The notes under the pieces were generated by a model. The model searched no databases. It was not told the DNA's origin and saw nothing but the letters and a program-made list of their open reading frames with translations. Shown piece after piece: positions 46,101 to 60,515 of a stretch of 64,000 nucleotides of DNA. Every line of letters starts with the position of its first letter. Position 1 is the first letter of the stretch. Source of the DNA: Begonia masoniana (Eukaryota; Streptophyta; Magnoliopsida; Cucurbitales; Begoniaceae); contig CM039505.1 of assembly GCA_022432975.1 (NCBI GenBank), forward strand, positions 52,179,749-52,243,748, in the 5' to 3' direction. The translations under genes and the position numbers were made by a program.

Positions 46101-49100
46101 AATGCATGTCATCAGGGCTAAGAACTCCACAAACTGAGAAACTTTGTGCACGCCCATTATGGGTCTTGATGAAGCAATGCGAAAGAGAGGAATCACAGAA
46201 GAGGGAAGCAATAAAGCTATCATGACCTGTGAAAATATAAGCAATTGATACATCCCTTCAGCTCCTGAATTCCACACACAATAAAGGGAGGGAACAATGG
46301 TAAGAATTCGAATTGTCGAACAATGAAGCCAACCGGGAAGATCCAGTTTCAAGAAATCCCGCATGATTATTTGCCCACCCTGACTCCAGCTTAATGTTGT
46401 GACTTTATTTGATAAATTTACAATGAGCAAGAATGCAACAGGCATCAAGGGGCTCCTAAACACCTACATGATTTGACAAATGATTCATGATTAGCACATG
46501 TAAAGATGTGATGGAAATATAAAAGGTACACCCTGTAAGATGCATGAATGGAATGGCTAATAAAAACAAAAAGAAGAAGCAAAAGGCACCTGCTCAATTA
46601 ACGACAAGGCATCCTGAAAGGTGAGCAAAATAAGACCTGTACTATAGAACACATTCACTGCAGAGTTCATCAGCACATAATTGACGAGAAAAATGCCGCT
46701 GAAGATAACCGAGATGGCGAAAAAATGGTAATGACACAACGTATCTTTGGATATATTTGGAAGTCCTCCGTATCGCTGCAAAATTATGTCATCAAGGTTT
46801 TGGGAAAAAAAAAACATATTGAGACAATCATCATGCTAAAAACAATAACAACACTTTCATATATTCAAACTTCTGGAATTTTGAATTTTTGTAGAAATTA
46901 AGGATGCACCATACGACATATTTTCTTCCTAAAGTAAGATAAGATCGGGCTGATCACTCTGGGTAACACAATGATAACACTCTTACCAATTAAAAACACT
47001 AAACTCTAGGAAATTCAACCAGTTAGATATAATGTAGAATCTAAATCCAACAACATATAAGTCAGATAACTAAATTACATAAACAGAGACAGTTGGGTTT
47101 TAGAATTGATATAATAAGTCCTCATGAGCAATTACTTCCAGTAAGTATCTCAAAAACACTAAATAAAGCAGTTGAGAGGCAGCTAAAACATATGTAATGC
47201 GGAAAAAATCAAGACCTAAAGTCATAATTTCATCAAGCGACCGTTTGGATATGGTATACGATCGCTTTCAAGCACCCAGTTGAACCTTAATCCAACTTAA
47301 TACAACTAACTTGTAAAAAGCACAACTTCACCAACTTCTCATAGTTCAAATAATATTCATCATTTCTGATATTTGGTGCTTTGAATAGATATTACAACCT
47401 CCATGCAGACCAAAACGGACAAACAGTGTACAGTGGTCAGGTTATATGTATTAGCAAAAAAGCTGTAATCAACGCTAATATGGTACTTTTCTCTCACTTT
47501 CTACATTTGCATACAATACCAAAAAACTATGGTGTTGTTTCAGATACTCAGCATGAGTAGTAGCCACAACCAAACTCAAAGAACTTAAGTGGGGATTCGC
47601 ATCGCAAGGTGTAGAAGGAGACTATTTTAAAAAATCCCTTCAATCTACGCCCATTGCGTGGTCGACATATTAAGTCAAATATCAACCACTGACAGTATCA
47701 TGCAATTTCAAGATCACAGTCAAGGAGCCTCTATATTCTGCTTGGAAAGTATAAAAAACCATTGTAAAGTCTTAATGTTGCCTTCTTTCAGTATTCATTA
47801 ATCTAAAAGATTTACGAGGAAAAAAATGGATGCTCGTTCTTAGAAAATTTAGAGTATGATTTCATTTCAAGCATCGCGTGGAGGATTTACAGAAAAGAAA
47901 AAACAACGAAGATTGTAATAGATCACTGAGAATTTAGATGGATACCTTCACCAAAAAGGAATGTAGGTAGAAATTGTGAGGCATGATACTTGCACCAAGA
48001 AGACTCATAAGTGCATATGTACTATCACTAGTCAACTTTGTCAGCATCCCATGCATGGAAACTGGAACCTCTGGTTGACTGAAGAGTACTCCAAGAAAAA
48101 TGAGGGCAACAAAACAAAGGCTACATACGTGAATATCATCTCTGCCTTGCAGTTCTCCTATAAGGGAAATTTGTAGAATTACAGAGGGTGATAAATATTA
48201 AAGTAAACAACTGCGAGTTGTTGGGCTCACCAGAAAAGTTGCAATAATGGGAAATAAAGCAGCATCAACAGCAGTGAAAAATACACAAGTGAATAAGTCC
48301 CATCCAAACAGGAGATTAAGTCCATTTGCAATGCCTAAGATCTTGTCAAATTTGTGCAAATATATGTTAGCAAGGAAACATGAAACTTTTAAAAATACAA
48401 ATCTCACAAGTCTAGAGTCATGACTCGCTTCAATAACTAGTATGATGAATATTACCAGCAATTTAATCGAAACAAGTGACAGTCATTTACCATGGTAAGG
48501 TCCAAAAGAATTGCAGACAGTTCTGCTTGGATTCCAAGGAACATTACAGTGCACTTGTCGTACTCATCGCTGCAAATCTTTTGTATGATCATAAAAAACG
48601 ATATTATATCAGTAACAGAAACCACTGACCAATGTGGATTAATGATCAATTAGCTTGTCATATGACTATAAAAGATGTATAGCTAAGGTAATAGTGAGTT
48701 ATCTGATTTTGAAAAGTAAGCATCCCTCTTCCAATCAGGTTAACTCATAGACAGAATTTATCCAGGGTTAGAACCCAGATTGTCATGCAAAGACACCACC
48801 TCACGGGAAGTAATGATGTATTCCATAAATCATACGTCCTCGAGGGAAATGGACAAATTATAGCATTTATGGAATTTTTCTGAATTCAATTTCACAAACA
48901 CATCTTTATTGAGATATTTTACTAGTTGAAAAGGGAGATATGAAGGGATGGTAGATGGCTAATCCTAAAGGAATATCAAACTGCTTAATCAAGGGAAATA
49001 AGGCAAACAATACAAGCATTAAGCCCAACAAACAAATTTCGAAAAAGTTACCTGACCAAGATCTCTTCCTGTAACCACAACAATCCGAGCAGATAAGTAC

Positions 49101-49300
49101 TGACACAGGATAGCAACGAGATTAAAAACTAGCATGCATGTCAACAGATCAAACCCAAACCGGGCACCTCCTTCAACAGTCGCTGCCCACTTTCCAGGGT
49201 CAATATAACTAACTGACACCAGAAGAATAGGTGCAATAACAGGGAGATATTGATGAAGTGAACCCATCAGACGATTCACATGCAAAGCCTCGGTTTCCAT
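43148..49300 (-). CDS. EIN2: ETHYLENE INSENSITIVE 2 (EIN2), one missing base in exon 4
   Basis: Central ethylene-signalling protein: an Nramp-like multi-pass domain in the ER membrane, and a C-terminal part that is cleaved and moves to the nucleus and P-bodies. Seven minus-strand exons: 49052-49300, 48491-48577, 48231-48341, 47946-48157, 46590-46775, 43680-46463 and 43148-43513. Motifs include [68 protein letters not shown] and [12 protein letters not shown]. The 928-codon exon 6 contains [20 protein letters not shown] and [15 protein letters not shown]. The C-terminus has [20 protein letters not shown] and the basic NLS-type [12 protein letters not shown]. Exon 4 is 212 bases where 213 are needed: family-like ENCKAEM... 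shifts frame before [13 protein letters not shown]. With that base present, about 1331 residues (Arabidopsis 1294, from memory). The exon structure matches EIN2, with one giant exon. Confidence 0.93.
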
Positions 49301-51060
49301 AGTATTAGTTCAGTCTTGCAACCAAAGAAAGTGTCAGGGCAGTGTAGTACTTAAAGAAAACACTTCTAGAAACAGTAAACTCACTTGCAACAACAAATGT
49401 GACTAATTTACATGATTTCCACAGAAACTTGAAAGAGAGGCTCCAAAACAACCCATTCAACCAGGTAATTGCAACATCTATGACAACTATAAGCCATCAA
49501 TAAGCATGAGCTTGATTACATGTTAGATCATCAACATTAGATGTACATCTCCTGACTGCCTGAATGAACTAATCACAGTATGCCTTAAGCGATAACATTA
49601 TAAAATTCCATATCCTACAGCTGCATGGTGATATTCTTGGTAATATTAACTCTGATCAAAACTTGAATTTTGTCTGTTGTTGACAAATTTCCTTGAGCAA
49701 AAAAGTAAATTTCCGAACCCAATCAAACTTTCTTATCGGCCAAGTAATTTAAAGAGACGGCCTCCCGATCCATATTTTCTATCAGCAAAACCCAAGTTCA
49801 CACAAATGCTCTTTCAGTATCTTTATAGGTCAAATCTTCTCCCAGTATCACCACAGTATATTTGAACAAAACCACCACCTCACTTCTTTATGCAGAGTCT
49901 TTGCTCCAGCAGATCCATCTTCAACCTAATTCAATTGAAATAGTTAATAAGCAACCCTAAAGTGGAGAACATCGAGACACATTAACCATTCCCGGAAAGC
50001 AAACAACATAGTTAAGAAAATGCATTTTAAAGAAAAAATACCCAACATAATGCAGCCTGTGTGGCATTATCCTTGGTGATGAATTAGCAAGTAAGATGAG
50101 TTATATTTAGGTGTTATAGGTATTATAAAAGAAACTTGGCCTCATAAAACTACGCACAAACTCGAAAATCACACGTCCAGGAAAACTGATACTATCCACT
50201 AGTTAAATATAGATGAATTTGATAGTTATAATAAGTAAATTGGCGATTAGTCAACCCCATAATTCAATCACCATTTGAATTTATCACCACCTTGATGAGC
50301 ATTTTTAAAAACTCAATTTTACCAGCGCATGCGTACTAGACAAGTGCAGTTAACGGCAGTCGCAAGTCAGTCATCAGCTAGCTAGGGGTCATTGATCGGT
50401 TCAACAAGGAAACAAAAATGGCAGCTATTTCAGCCATGGAAACAAAAGAAAAATCATAGAAAACACACCCTTTGGGCTTCAACATAGCTCAGATCTCCGC
50501 CAAAAGGTCATAAATTAAAACACCCAAAATTAGAAAATTAGGACGAAAATAAAAGGAAATTAAGTGTAGAGGGCCCCAGCAGAACGGACGAAAACACAAT
50601 AATTAAAAAGGACCATTAAAGAGAAAGTAAGATTACGCCGCCATGGATCTGGCACACCAGAAGTCGAAAACGAGGATGTAAAATCAAATGGACCATCTGC
50701 ACAGACTACGAGGTAGATGATCTAAAAGGAGAAATCCAAACCCAAAACAGGAAATACATAAACTGATCGTACTTGCCCACAATTATTATGGTCCGTAAGA
50801 GTCAGTGCAATTACCTCGGATGCATTGATTCGGTTTCCTCTGCGAATCCACTCCCAGAGCTCAGAGGCAGTTAGAAGCAGAGGGATAATGATATTGTTTC
50901 GGGAGAGAAAGAGAGCAGGAAAGTGGAAAGGAGCTTCGATTTGGTGGGAAAGATGAGAGAGAAAGTTAAGGGTCAGACTTTCAAGGCCGTCTCGAAGAGA
51001 GAGAGAGAGAGACTGAAGTGAGAGAAAACAGAGAAGTTTAAAAACCAAACCTTTCGATTA
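49301..51060 (-). promoter_or_regulatory. EIN2 upstream region, probable 5' UTR with intron and promoter
   Basis: On the coding strand the leader probably begins near 51050 in a GA-rich tract (51000-51016). A donor-like CCGAG|GTAATT occurs at about 50813, and acceptor-like AG sites lie shortly before the ATG, for example about 49317. This would give a 5' UTR intron of roughly 1.5 kb. Short ATG-containing frames in the interval have no known similarity. Inference from splice-like signals only. Confidence 0.4.
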
Positions 51061-51870
51061 CATCCCATAATCAAAAACTTTCTTAAAATGACACTTACCT
51101 TGCAACCTTTCACTTCTCAAGCATTTTTGTCCTGTTCTCTTTTTTTCTTTTTTTTTTCTTTTTTTTTTTTTTTACAAATTGAATTTTCACTTTTCGTATA
51201 TCGATAATTTAAATATTATCGTTAATTTATTAATTAAATTCGACACGCATATCTCGTATTTTAATTTAATCAGGTATAACTAGATTTCTAATTCACACGG
51301 CAATTCCTAACTCAATCTAGTGATCTTGAATTATGTTCATAGTTCAAAATCAGGTAGAGAATCGTAAAAAAAAAAAAAGTTAGAAATCGCGTTAATACAC
51401 TTGATTAGATGAAAAATGTATTATATATGTATTGAATTTAACGGATAAATTGATAGCAAAATTTAAATTACAAATTTATGAAAAGTGAAGGTTCGATTTG
51501 TAAAAAAAATTTAAGATAAGAGTTTAAATTGTATTTTACTCTTATTTATAATTACCATAATTATTTTATTTTTATTATGATAGATGATCGCTTTTATTAG
51601 TAAAATTAATGTAAAGTTCATTTTAAACTCCAAAGTTATGACGTGGTGAGAGTTAATTTTACATTGTGACCAAAATAAATTTAACGGTTAAAAAAGTTAT
51701 ATGAAAATAAACATGTAAGTTACGCGTTAATTTTTTATTTTAGACACGTGTCAGTCACTTATGACACTTCATTAAAAAATAACAATTGAGTCCCTTTATT
51801 AAACAATTCAGCAAATAAATTATATTTTTGTTACGTGATCTTCTCAGTTTGGTGATTTTCATATAAAAAT
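51061..51870. other. AT-rich intergenic sequence
   Basis: T-run at about 51140-51172 and AT-rich filler. No gene seen. Confidence 0.4.
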
Positions 51871-54800
51871 AATTTCCTATAAAACTGTTTTGACGCGATT
51901 CTAAGTGTTAAGTTTTTCGATTTATTTAGTTCTTAAAATTGTCAAAATTGCCAAAATCGTTATGTTGGAAGTTATTTCTCTTTGAAAATCACGTAAAAAG
52001 AAAGATCAGTCATTCATTTCTAAGTTTAAGGGCTAATTTGCACTTTTCCCTTTTATTTTGCATCGTTTTGCAATTATTTTTAAGTTTGAGTTTACTTCGA
52101 TTGTGTTGGGTTTGGTTGGATTTTACCCGTTGTAGCAACCTATCGTTAATTTATTTTCCAAAAAATAAAATAAAGTGAAATAAAAAATTAAAATTAAAAA
52201 TGATTAGGAGTGAGAAGAAGTAGGCATAGAAAGAGGGTAAATCCTTCATCCTTATCATGGGAAAATTTTTAAATATGGAAATGCATAGATAAGGAAGATA
52301 TTTAAAAAAATAATAATTAATGGAAAATACAAATTAGCTGACGTGTAAATTAATTTTAATACTACCAAATTTGAGATATTTTACTCTATCCACTAATTTT
52401 GACTTAAATTGGCATAATGACTTAATTATTAAAAATAATTCATATTCATGCATTTACGTTAAGAGAAAAAAAAAACTTCAGATAGAGGAGAAATTCACTG
52501 TCAAAATTAAGTACAACTGAGTTTTGTGATTCAAACAATAATATATAGAGTAACGTAAAAACTCTATAATTGAATATTAGTTCAACCTAACTCAACTAGA
52601 ATTCGGGTTATACCAAACTCAAGCACAAATATTATCGTGTACAGTTTTAAAATTTACAACTCGGGAGGAAAAGAGTTTTAAGTAGAAATATAAATAATTT
52701 TTTAAAATAGTGAAATATTTCATCGATGAATACATTAAACGAATAATAATAAATAAGAGAAAATTTAGAATTTTTCATTAAAAAATTAAAATAAATAGCT
52801 GGATACCATTTATTTTGGGTACTTTTATTGTAAAGGTCTGATATTTTAGGTTTAATTTACAAATTTTAATTTATTTTTCTTATAATTTGAGACATTTTAT
52901 TTTACCATTTTAATTATTATTTTTTTCATAAAATAAAGCTTAATATGTTGATTAATGATAATGTTTTGGGTTAAAAAATTAGTATGAAGTTGCTGCAGGG
53001 CTTTCAGGCCCAACAAAGCCCACTAAAAAGATGGATCTATGTTCTATTGTTTATAATAGCATGATACTTTTTGGGGTGGAATCGATCCGGTTCGATTTGT
53101 TTTCAAACCGATCTACTTTTGGAACTAAACTCAAACCGAAATGATTTTTCAATTTTACTAATTCGGCTTTCAATTTGGTTTCAGTTTAGTTATTTTTTTG
53201 TGTGGATGGGTTTAAGTCAGTTTGGACTCAGATTTAGTCGGTATAGACTTGGTTTTAGCCAGTTTTAGTCGATTAATATTACAATATGGATTCGGTTCCG
53301 CCTAGGTCAACTTCAACCGATACCTCTCCCATATTACATTATTTTGGTTCTTGGGGATGATTTTGGTACCACCGTTTGTAACCTCTTAAAGTCTTGGACT
53401 TGAATCCGAAGAGAAAATGCAGTTTTCTATGGCTTGGATGTCTTGAAATTAACATAAAATAATGATTAGTTTATGTAAATTTATAGGACCAAGTATGATT
53501 AAGAGCATAAAAAAAAATAAAAATTAGAAATCAAAATTTACGTGAAAAATCTTTCCAAGAAAAAACTACGATTAGAAATAGAAAAACTGGTTCTTCGATC
53601 TTACACATATTCATATAACACAACAAAACTCATATCACGAGCTTCTAAGGCTAACCCAGATGAATTCAGGTCACGAAATATGATTACAAAGTTTTGGATC
53701 AATTGAGTATGAAGTTTCGTTTACGTGTCACTCATTAGTTGATGTAATTAATATATTATTTTAATTATTTACACGTTAAGAAATAAGAATATAGTGTAGA
53801 TTTAAAGAATAAACCTAACATCAATTATTCACATGATTGAATTTTATTTATTTAATTTTTCTCGGAATAACCAAAGAGAATCTCTAAAGTGTAATTAATT
53901 GACCTTGGTGTAAAGATGTTTATGCTAAAATTAGTGCACAAAAATGTTCTTCGAATGCTAGGTGTTATTAATCGACGTATTAAATTGTAAAAATAATTAA
54001 AAAAAGAATATGGTTTGTTGCTCAATAATTATCACATAATTAAACTGAAATAAGAGAATTAATCAAGGAAGAAAGTGAAACATTTCAAATCAGTTGACTA
54101 GAAAACATAGGCATTTTAGGGATCGTTTTTCACGTCATAAGAACATGCAATTCATGTCCATAGACTTGTTTACTCTTGCATCGTTTGAGAGGAAGATGAA
54201 AATAAATGATTTATAATTAAAATCAATAAATGAATCGTGACATGTAGCGCGACCAATTGAGTTGAATTTTTTTTTTTAAAGGTCGGGTCCATGTTCAAGC
54301 CAACCTCAAACCAATCCTAACATTATTTTTTTATAGGTGGGTAGACTCACGTGCTTTATCAAGTGGGTCTATGGTCCAAGGTCGGTGGACTAAAATTTCT
54401 AAGGCCGTTCGGACTCCGACAAGGTCAAACTAGACAGATCTAGTCTAGTCAAGTGATGATCGTGAGTTTATAAGTAACGAACTCATTTTTACACAGTATA
54501 ACAAGTTTTAAGATAAAATTCACTAAAGGGTGTGCTAAGCTTAGGTCACACCAACAATATTATAGTAACAAAATTGAAATTCTAGAGAATTAGCTTTAGA
54601 TACCGATTGATAACAAGAAAAACAAGCCAATGAAAATCAAAAGGATCACAACTCATTGCTATTTTTATATTATTTTTCAGGAAATGAATTAAAGTTATGA
54701 TTTATAAAATTACCAAAAGTGGAGACAAGATTAGGTCAGAATTTCATGGGGGGTATGGCAAGGATTTTAGTGAAGATGAACATGATATTTCCAGTAACTT

Positions 54801-56174
54801 GACACATAACATTTTAACGTTCTCATTCTCGCGAACGGGATGTCCGGAGGCTGAATTTTGGCCAAAACGGAGAGGAAAAGCAAGGCCAACCGGCCATTTC
54901 GTATCGACCCTAGGGTTATATTATTTTCTCCAAACTCCAATTCAACATAATGCTGAATTAATGTAATTTAAAAAAAGAAAATCTACAAATATGATGAAAA
55001 TGAAGAGAAAGGTAAAGGTTGTAGGAGCTGTGGGAGGGACCATGATGATCAATTATTCTAAGTTGGTCGGTTCTGAATTGACTGAAAATGAAGCTTTAAC
55101 CCATTGTCTTTGTAGGAGAGTTTACAGTGGTTACAGTATAATATTTTCGCTTTGTTCAAGAGTCTGCACGAATTTGTTCTTGGAGTTAGCCAAAAACACG
55201 TTTAATTAGATAAGAAGAAAAACTTTTCTTAGCACTAAATTTCTACTTTCTCAAACGATGTGTGATTGTTTATCCCCACTGCTATAAGTTAGAACTTCAC
55301 AATCAACATAATCTTGGGTCGTTTTTGCTTTTACAGGGCGGGCTGCCACAAACATCAACATCAGTAGACACCTTCGTTTTCACCCTTTTTTGTTGTTATT
55401 CCCCCAAATTTTGTCTTCTCTCGGTGAAAAACAAGTTTGCTTAGCGTGTGGAAATAAAACCTACATTTCATTCATTGATGATGAAGGAAGAAAAGCCTTG
55501 AATGGTGGGAATGGTGATGGGCGACATGCATGTTGATTCTTTGTCTTTAATTTAAGATTTAAAAATCTAAGTAGTTTAGATTTCTTATCAATTTGACATC
55601 AGTTACTCATATAAACAATGCCATACATTTGTTATTTTTATTGCATCGACTAGGAGTTTACCAAAAGTGTTACTCTAGTTTCTGAATTAAATAAATAAGT
55701 TTTGTTTCATATAGGTTACCAAGATGTAAGACTTTATCTTAAACAATTTATTCCGGTTTACCGACACTTCATGAAACAAGGGGTGGGCAAAACCAGTCAG
55801 AACCAGCCGTATGGTTTGGGTCGGTTCTACTCATTAAAGGAATCACATTTTTTTTCATGATGCTCGTAATTTGCGAATAATGGTCTGGTACACAATTTTG
55901 GGAGTCAAAACCGTGAAAATTTGGATCAAACCATGGGGGCAAATATTCTACCCAAATCTAGTTAAAATCTAGTCTAAAACTCAATAAACCAGAAGCTCAA
56001 TCCGACCAACACTAAATTTTATCCTATCGACCCCAACCCATAAGCCCAACTCAAAGTCGCAATTGCAAACCCGTCACCTAGCCCTAATTCCCCCCTCTAT
56101 TTGTCGTATTTGACTTTGATTCCCCCCTGGCCCTGTTGCGCCTTGGCCTTTTGTTCCGTTTGTCATAGAGAAAC
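51871..56174 (+). repeat. tandem duplication, unit 1 (about 4.3 kb)
   Basis: From AATTTCCTAT at 51871 the sequence is repeated with high similarity from 56175. Order is collinear throughout: GTTTTGACGCGATTCTAAGT, TGCTGCAGGGCTTTCAGGCC, GGTAGACTCACGTG, CATGGGGGGTATGGCAAGG and GGCGACATGCATGTTGATTC recur once per unit. No long open frame or transposon gene is visible. The unit contains a GGTTCGGTTT-type stretch at about 53077-53340 and a retroelement-like phrase near 55164. Confidence 0.85.
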
Positions 56175-59100
56175 AATTTCCTATGAAACTGTTTTGACGC
56201 GATTCTAAGTGTTAAGTTTTTCGATTTATTTATTTCTTAAAATTGTCGAAATTGCCAAAATCGTTATGTTGGAAGTTATTTCTCTTTGAAAATCACGTAA
56301 CAAGAAAGATCAGTCATTCATTTCTAAGTTTAATGGCTAATTTGCACTTTTTCCTTTTATTTTGCATCGTTTTGCAATTATTTTTAAGTTTGAGTTTACT
56401 TCGATTGTGTTGGGTTCGGTTGGATTTTACCCGTTGTAGCAACATATCGTTAATTTATTTTCCAAAAATAAAATAAAGTGAAATAAAAAATTAAAATTAA
56501 AAATGATTAGGAGTGAGAAGATTAGTAGAATAGAAAGAGGGTAAATCCTTCATCCTTATCATGGGAAAATTTTTAAATATGGAAATGCATAAATAAGGAA
56601 GATATTTAAAAAAATAATAATAATTAATGGAAAATACAAATTAGCTGACGTGTAAATTAATTTTAATACTACCAAATTTGAGATATTTTACTCTATCCAC
56701 TAATTTTGACTTAAATTGGCATAATGACGTAATTAGTAAAAATAATTCATATTCATGCATTTACATTGGGAGAAAAAAAAACTTCTGACAGAGGAGAAAT
56801 TCACTGTCAAAATTAAGTACAACTGAATTTTGCGACTCAAACAATAATATATAGAGTAACGTAAAAACTCTATAATTGAATATTAGTTCAACCTAACTCA
56901 AATAGAATTCGGGTTATACCAAATTCAAAACATAAATATTATCGTGTACAATTTTAGAATTTACAACTTGGGAGGAAAAGAGTTTAAAAGTAGAAATATA
57001 AATAATTTTTTTAAAAAGTGAAATTTTTCATCGACGAATACATTAAACGAATAATAATAAATAAGAGAAAATTTAGAATTTTTCATTAAAAAATTAAAAT
57101 AAATAGCTGGATACCATTTATTTTTGATACTTTTATTGTAAAAGTCTAATATTTTAGTTTTAATTTACAAATTTTAATTTAATTTTTTTTTAATTTGAGA
57201 CATTTTATTTTACCATTTTAATTATTTTTTTTTTCATAAAATGAAGATGCTGCAGGGCTTTCAGGCCCAACAAAGACCACTAAAAAGATGGATCTATGTT
57301 CTACTGTTTATAATAGCATAATTGTTCGGGTCCCTTCGATATTACATTAGGGATGATATTGATTCGGTTCGATTTGTTTTCAAATTTTTCGAAAGCAAAG
57401 TCAAACCCATCTACTTTTGGAACTAAACTCGAACCGAAATGATTTTTTCAATTTTACTAATTCAACTTTCAATTTGGTTTCAGTTTTGTTATTTTTTGGC
57501 GTGAACGAGTTTGAGTCAGTTTGGACTCAGATTTGGTCGGTTTAGACTTGGTTTTAGCCAGTTTTAGTCGATTAATATTACAATATGGATTCGGTTCCGA
57601 CTAGTTCAACTTCAACCGATACCTCTCCCATATTACATTCTTTTGGTTTTTGGGGATGATTTTGGAACCACCTATTTGTGACCTCCTAAAAGTCTTGGAC
57701 TTAAAGCCGAAGAGAAGTTGCAGTTTCTATGGCTTAGATGTCTTGAAATTAACATAAAATAATGATTAGTTTATGTAAATTTATAGGACTAAGTATGATT
57801 AAGAGCATAAAAAAATTAGAAATCAAGATTTACGTAAAAAAATCTTCACAAAAAAAACTACGATTAGAAATAGAAAAATTGGTTCTTAGATCTTACATAT
57901 ATTCATATAACACAGCAGAACTCATATCATGAGCTTCTCGGACTGATCGAGATGAAATTCAGGTCACGAAGTATGATAGCAAAGTTTTGGATTGATTGAG
58001 TATGAAATTTCGCTTACGTGTCACTCATTAATTGATGTAATTAATATATTATTTTAACTATTTACACGTTAAGAGATAAGAATATAGTATAGATTTAGAG
58101 AGTAAACATAACATCAAGTATTCAAATGATTGAATTTTATTTATTTAATTTTTCTAGGACTAACCAAACAGACTCCCTAAAGTGTAATTAATCGACCATG
58201 GGTTAAAGATGTTTATGCTAAAATTAGTGCACAAAAATGTTCTTCGAATGCTAGGTGTTACTAATCGACGTATTAAATTGTAAAAATAATTAAAAAAAGA
58301 ATATGGTTTGTTGCTCAATAATTGTCACATAATTAAACTGAAATAAGAGAATTGATCAAGGAAGAAAGTGAAATATTTCAATCAGTTGATTAGAAAACAA
58401 AGGCATTTTAGGGATCGTTTTTCACGTCATAAGAACATGCAATTCATGTCCATAGACTTGTTTACTCCTGCATCGTTTGAGGAAGATAAAAATAAAAACA
58501 GCGCGACCAATTGAGTTAATTTTTTTTTTTTTTTTAAGGTCGGGTCCATGTTCAAGCCAACCTCGAACCAATCGTAGCATTATTTTTTATAGGTGGGTAG
58601 ACTCACGTGATTTATCAAGTGGGTCTATCCGCAAATTGACTATAAGTAAAGCATCAACACCAATTTCGTAAAAAGGACTACATAGATGAAGGAAACATAA
58701 CAAGCTTGCGGGTCAACTCAATGGTCCAAGGTCGGTGGACTAGACTTGGACGAAAAAATTTTCTGAGACCTTTAGGACTCGGACAGGGTCAAACTAGACG
58801 GACCTAGTCTAGTCAAGTGATGATCGTCAGTTTATAAGTAACAATCTCATTTTTATATAGTACAACGAGTTTTAAGATAAAATTCATTGAAGGGTGTGCT
58901 AGGCTTAGGTGACGTCAACAAAACCAACAATATTATAGTAACAAAATTGAAATTCTAGAGAATTAGGTTTAGATTAGATTGATAGGAAGAAAAACAAGGC
59001 AATGAAAATCAAAAGAATCACAACTCATTGCTATTTTTATATTAATTTTCAGGAAATGGCTTAAAGTTATGATTTATAAAATTACCAAAAGTGGAGACAA

Positions 59101-60515
59101 GATTAGGTCAGAATTTCATGGGGGGTATGGCAAGGATTTTAGTGAAGATGAACATGATATTTCCAGTAACTTGACACATAACATTTTGACATTCTCATTC
59201 TCGCAAACGGAAGTCCGGAGGCTGAATTTTGGCCAAAACGGAGAGGAAAAGCAAGGCCAACCGGCCATTTCGAATCGACCCTAGGGTTATATTATTTTCT
59301 CCAAACTCCAATTCAACCTAACGTGGAATTAATGTAATAAAAAAAAATCTACAAATATGATGAAAATGAAGAGAAAGGTAAAGGGTGTAGGAGTGGTGGG
59401 AGGGACCATGATGATCAATTATTCTAAGTTGGTCGATTCTGAATTGACTGAAAATGAAGCTTTAACCCATTGTCTTTGTACGAGGGTTTACAGTGATTAC
59501 ATTATAGATCATGAGTCTGCACGAATTTGTTCTTGGAATTAGCCAAAAACGCGTTTTATTAGATAAGAAGAACTTTTCTTAGTACTAAATTTCTACTTTC
59601 TCAAACGATGTGTAATTGTTTATCCCCACTGCTATGAGTTAGGACTTTACAATCAACATAATCTTGGGTCGTTCTTACTTTTACACGGCGGGCTGCCACA
59701 AACATCAACATCAGTAGACACCTTCGTTTTCACCTTTTTTTGTTGTTATTCCCCCAAATTTTGTCTTTTCTCGGTGAAAAACAAGTTTGCTTAGCGTGTG
59801 GAAATAAAACCTACATTTCATTCATTGATGATGAAGGAAGAAAAGCCTTGAATGGTGGGAATGGTGATGGGCGACATGCATGTTGATTCTTTGTCTTTAA
59901 TTTAAGATTTAAAAATCTAAGTAGTTTAGATTTCTTATCAATTTGACATCAGTTACTCATATAAACAATGCCATACATTTGTTATTTTTATTGCATCGAC
60001 TAGGAGTTTACCAAAAGTGTTACTCTAGTTTCTGAATTAAATAAATAAGTTTTGTTTCATATAGGTTACCAAGATGTAAGTCTTTATCTTAAACAATTTA
60101 TTCCGGTTTACAGACACTTCATGAAACAAGGGGTGGGCAAAACCAGTCAGAACCAGCCGTATGGTTTGGGTCGGTTCTACTCATTAAAGGAATCGCATTT
60201 TTTTTTCATGATGTTCATAATCTGCGAATAATGGTTTGGTACACAATTTTGGGAGTCAAAACCGTGAAAAATTGGATCAAACCATGGGGGCAAATATTCT
60301 ACCCGAATCTAGTTAAAATCTAGTCTAAAACTCAATAAACCAGAAGCTCAATCCGACCAACACTAAATTTTATCCTATCGAGCACAACCCATGAGCCCAA
60401 CTCAAAGTCGCAATTGCAAACCCGTCACCTAGCCCTAATTCCCCCCTCTATTTGTCATATTCGACTTTGATTCCCCCTTCGCCCTGTTGCGCCTTGGCCT
60501 TTGGTTCCGTTTGTC
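56175..60515 (+). repeat. tandem duplication, unit 2 (about 4.3 kb)
   Basis: Second copy, head-to-tail with unit 1. It differs by substitutions, and by extra bases such as a segment at about 58627-58715 and a change near 57318-57395. The right third (about 59700-60450) is nearly identical to 55340-56100, while the middle is more diverged. Similarity stops near TTCCGTTTGTC at 60505-60515. Confidence 0.85.

Noticed and set aside
51871..60515. The two 4.3-kb units as LTRs of one retrotransposon
   Set aside because: They abut directly with no internal domain, primer-binding site or TG...CA ends, so tandem duplication fits better.
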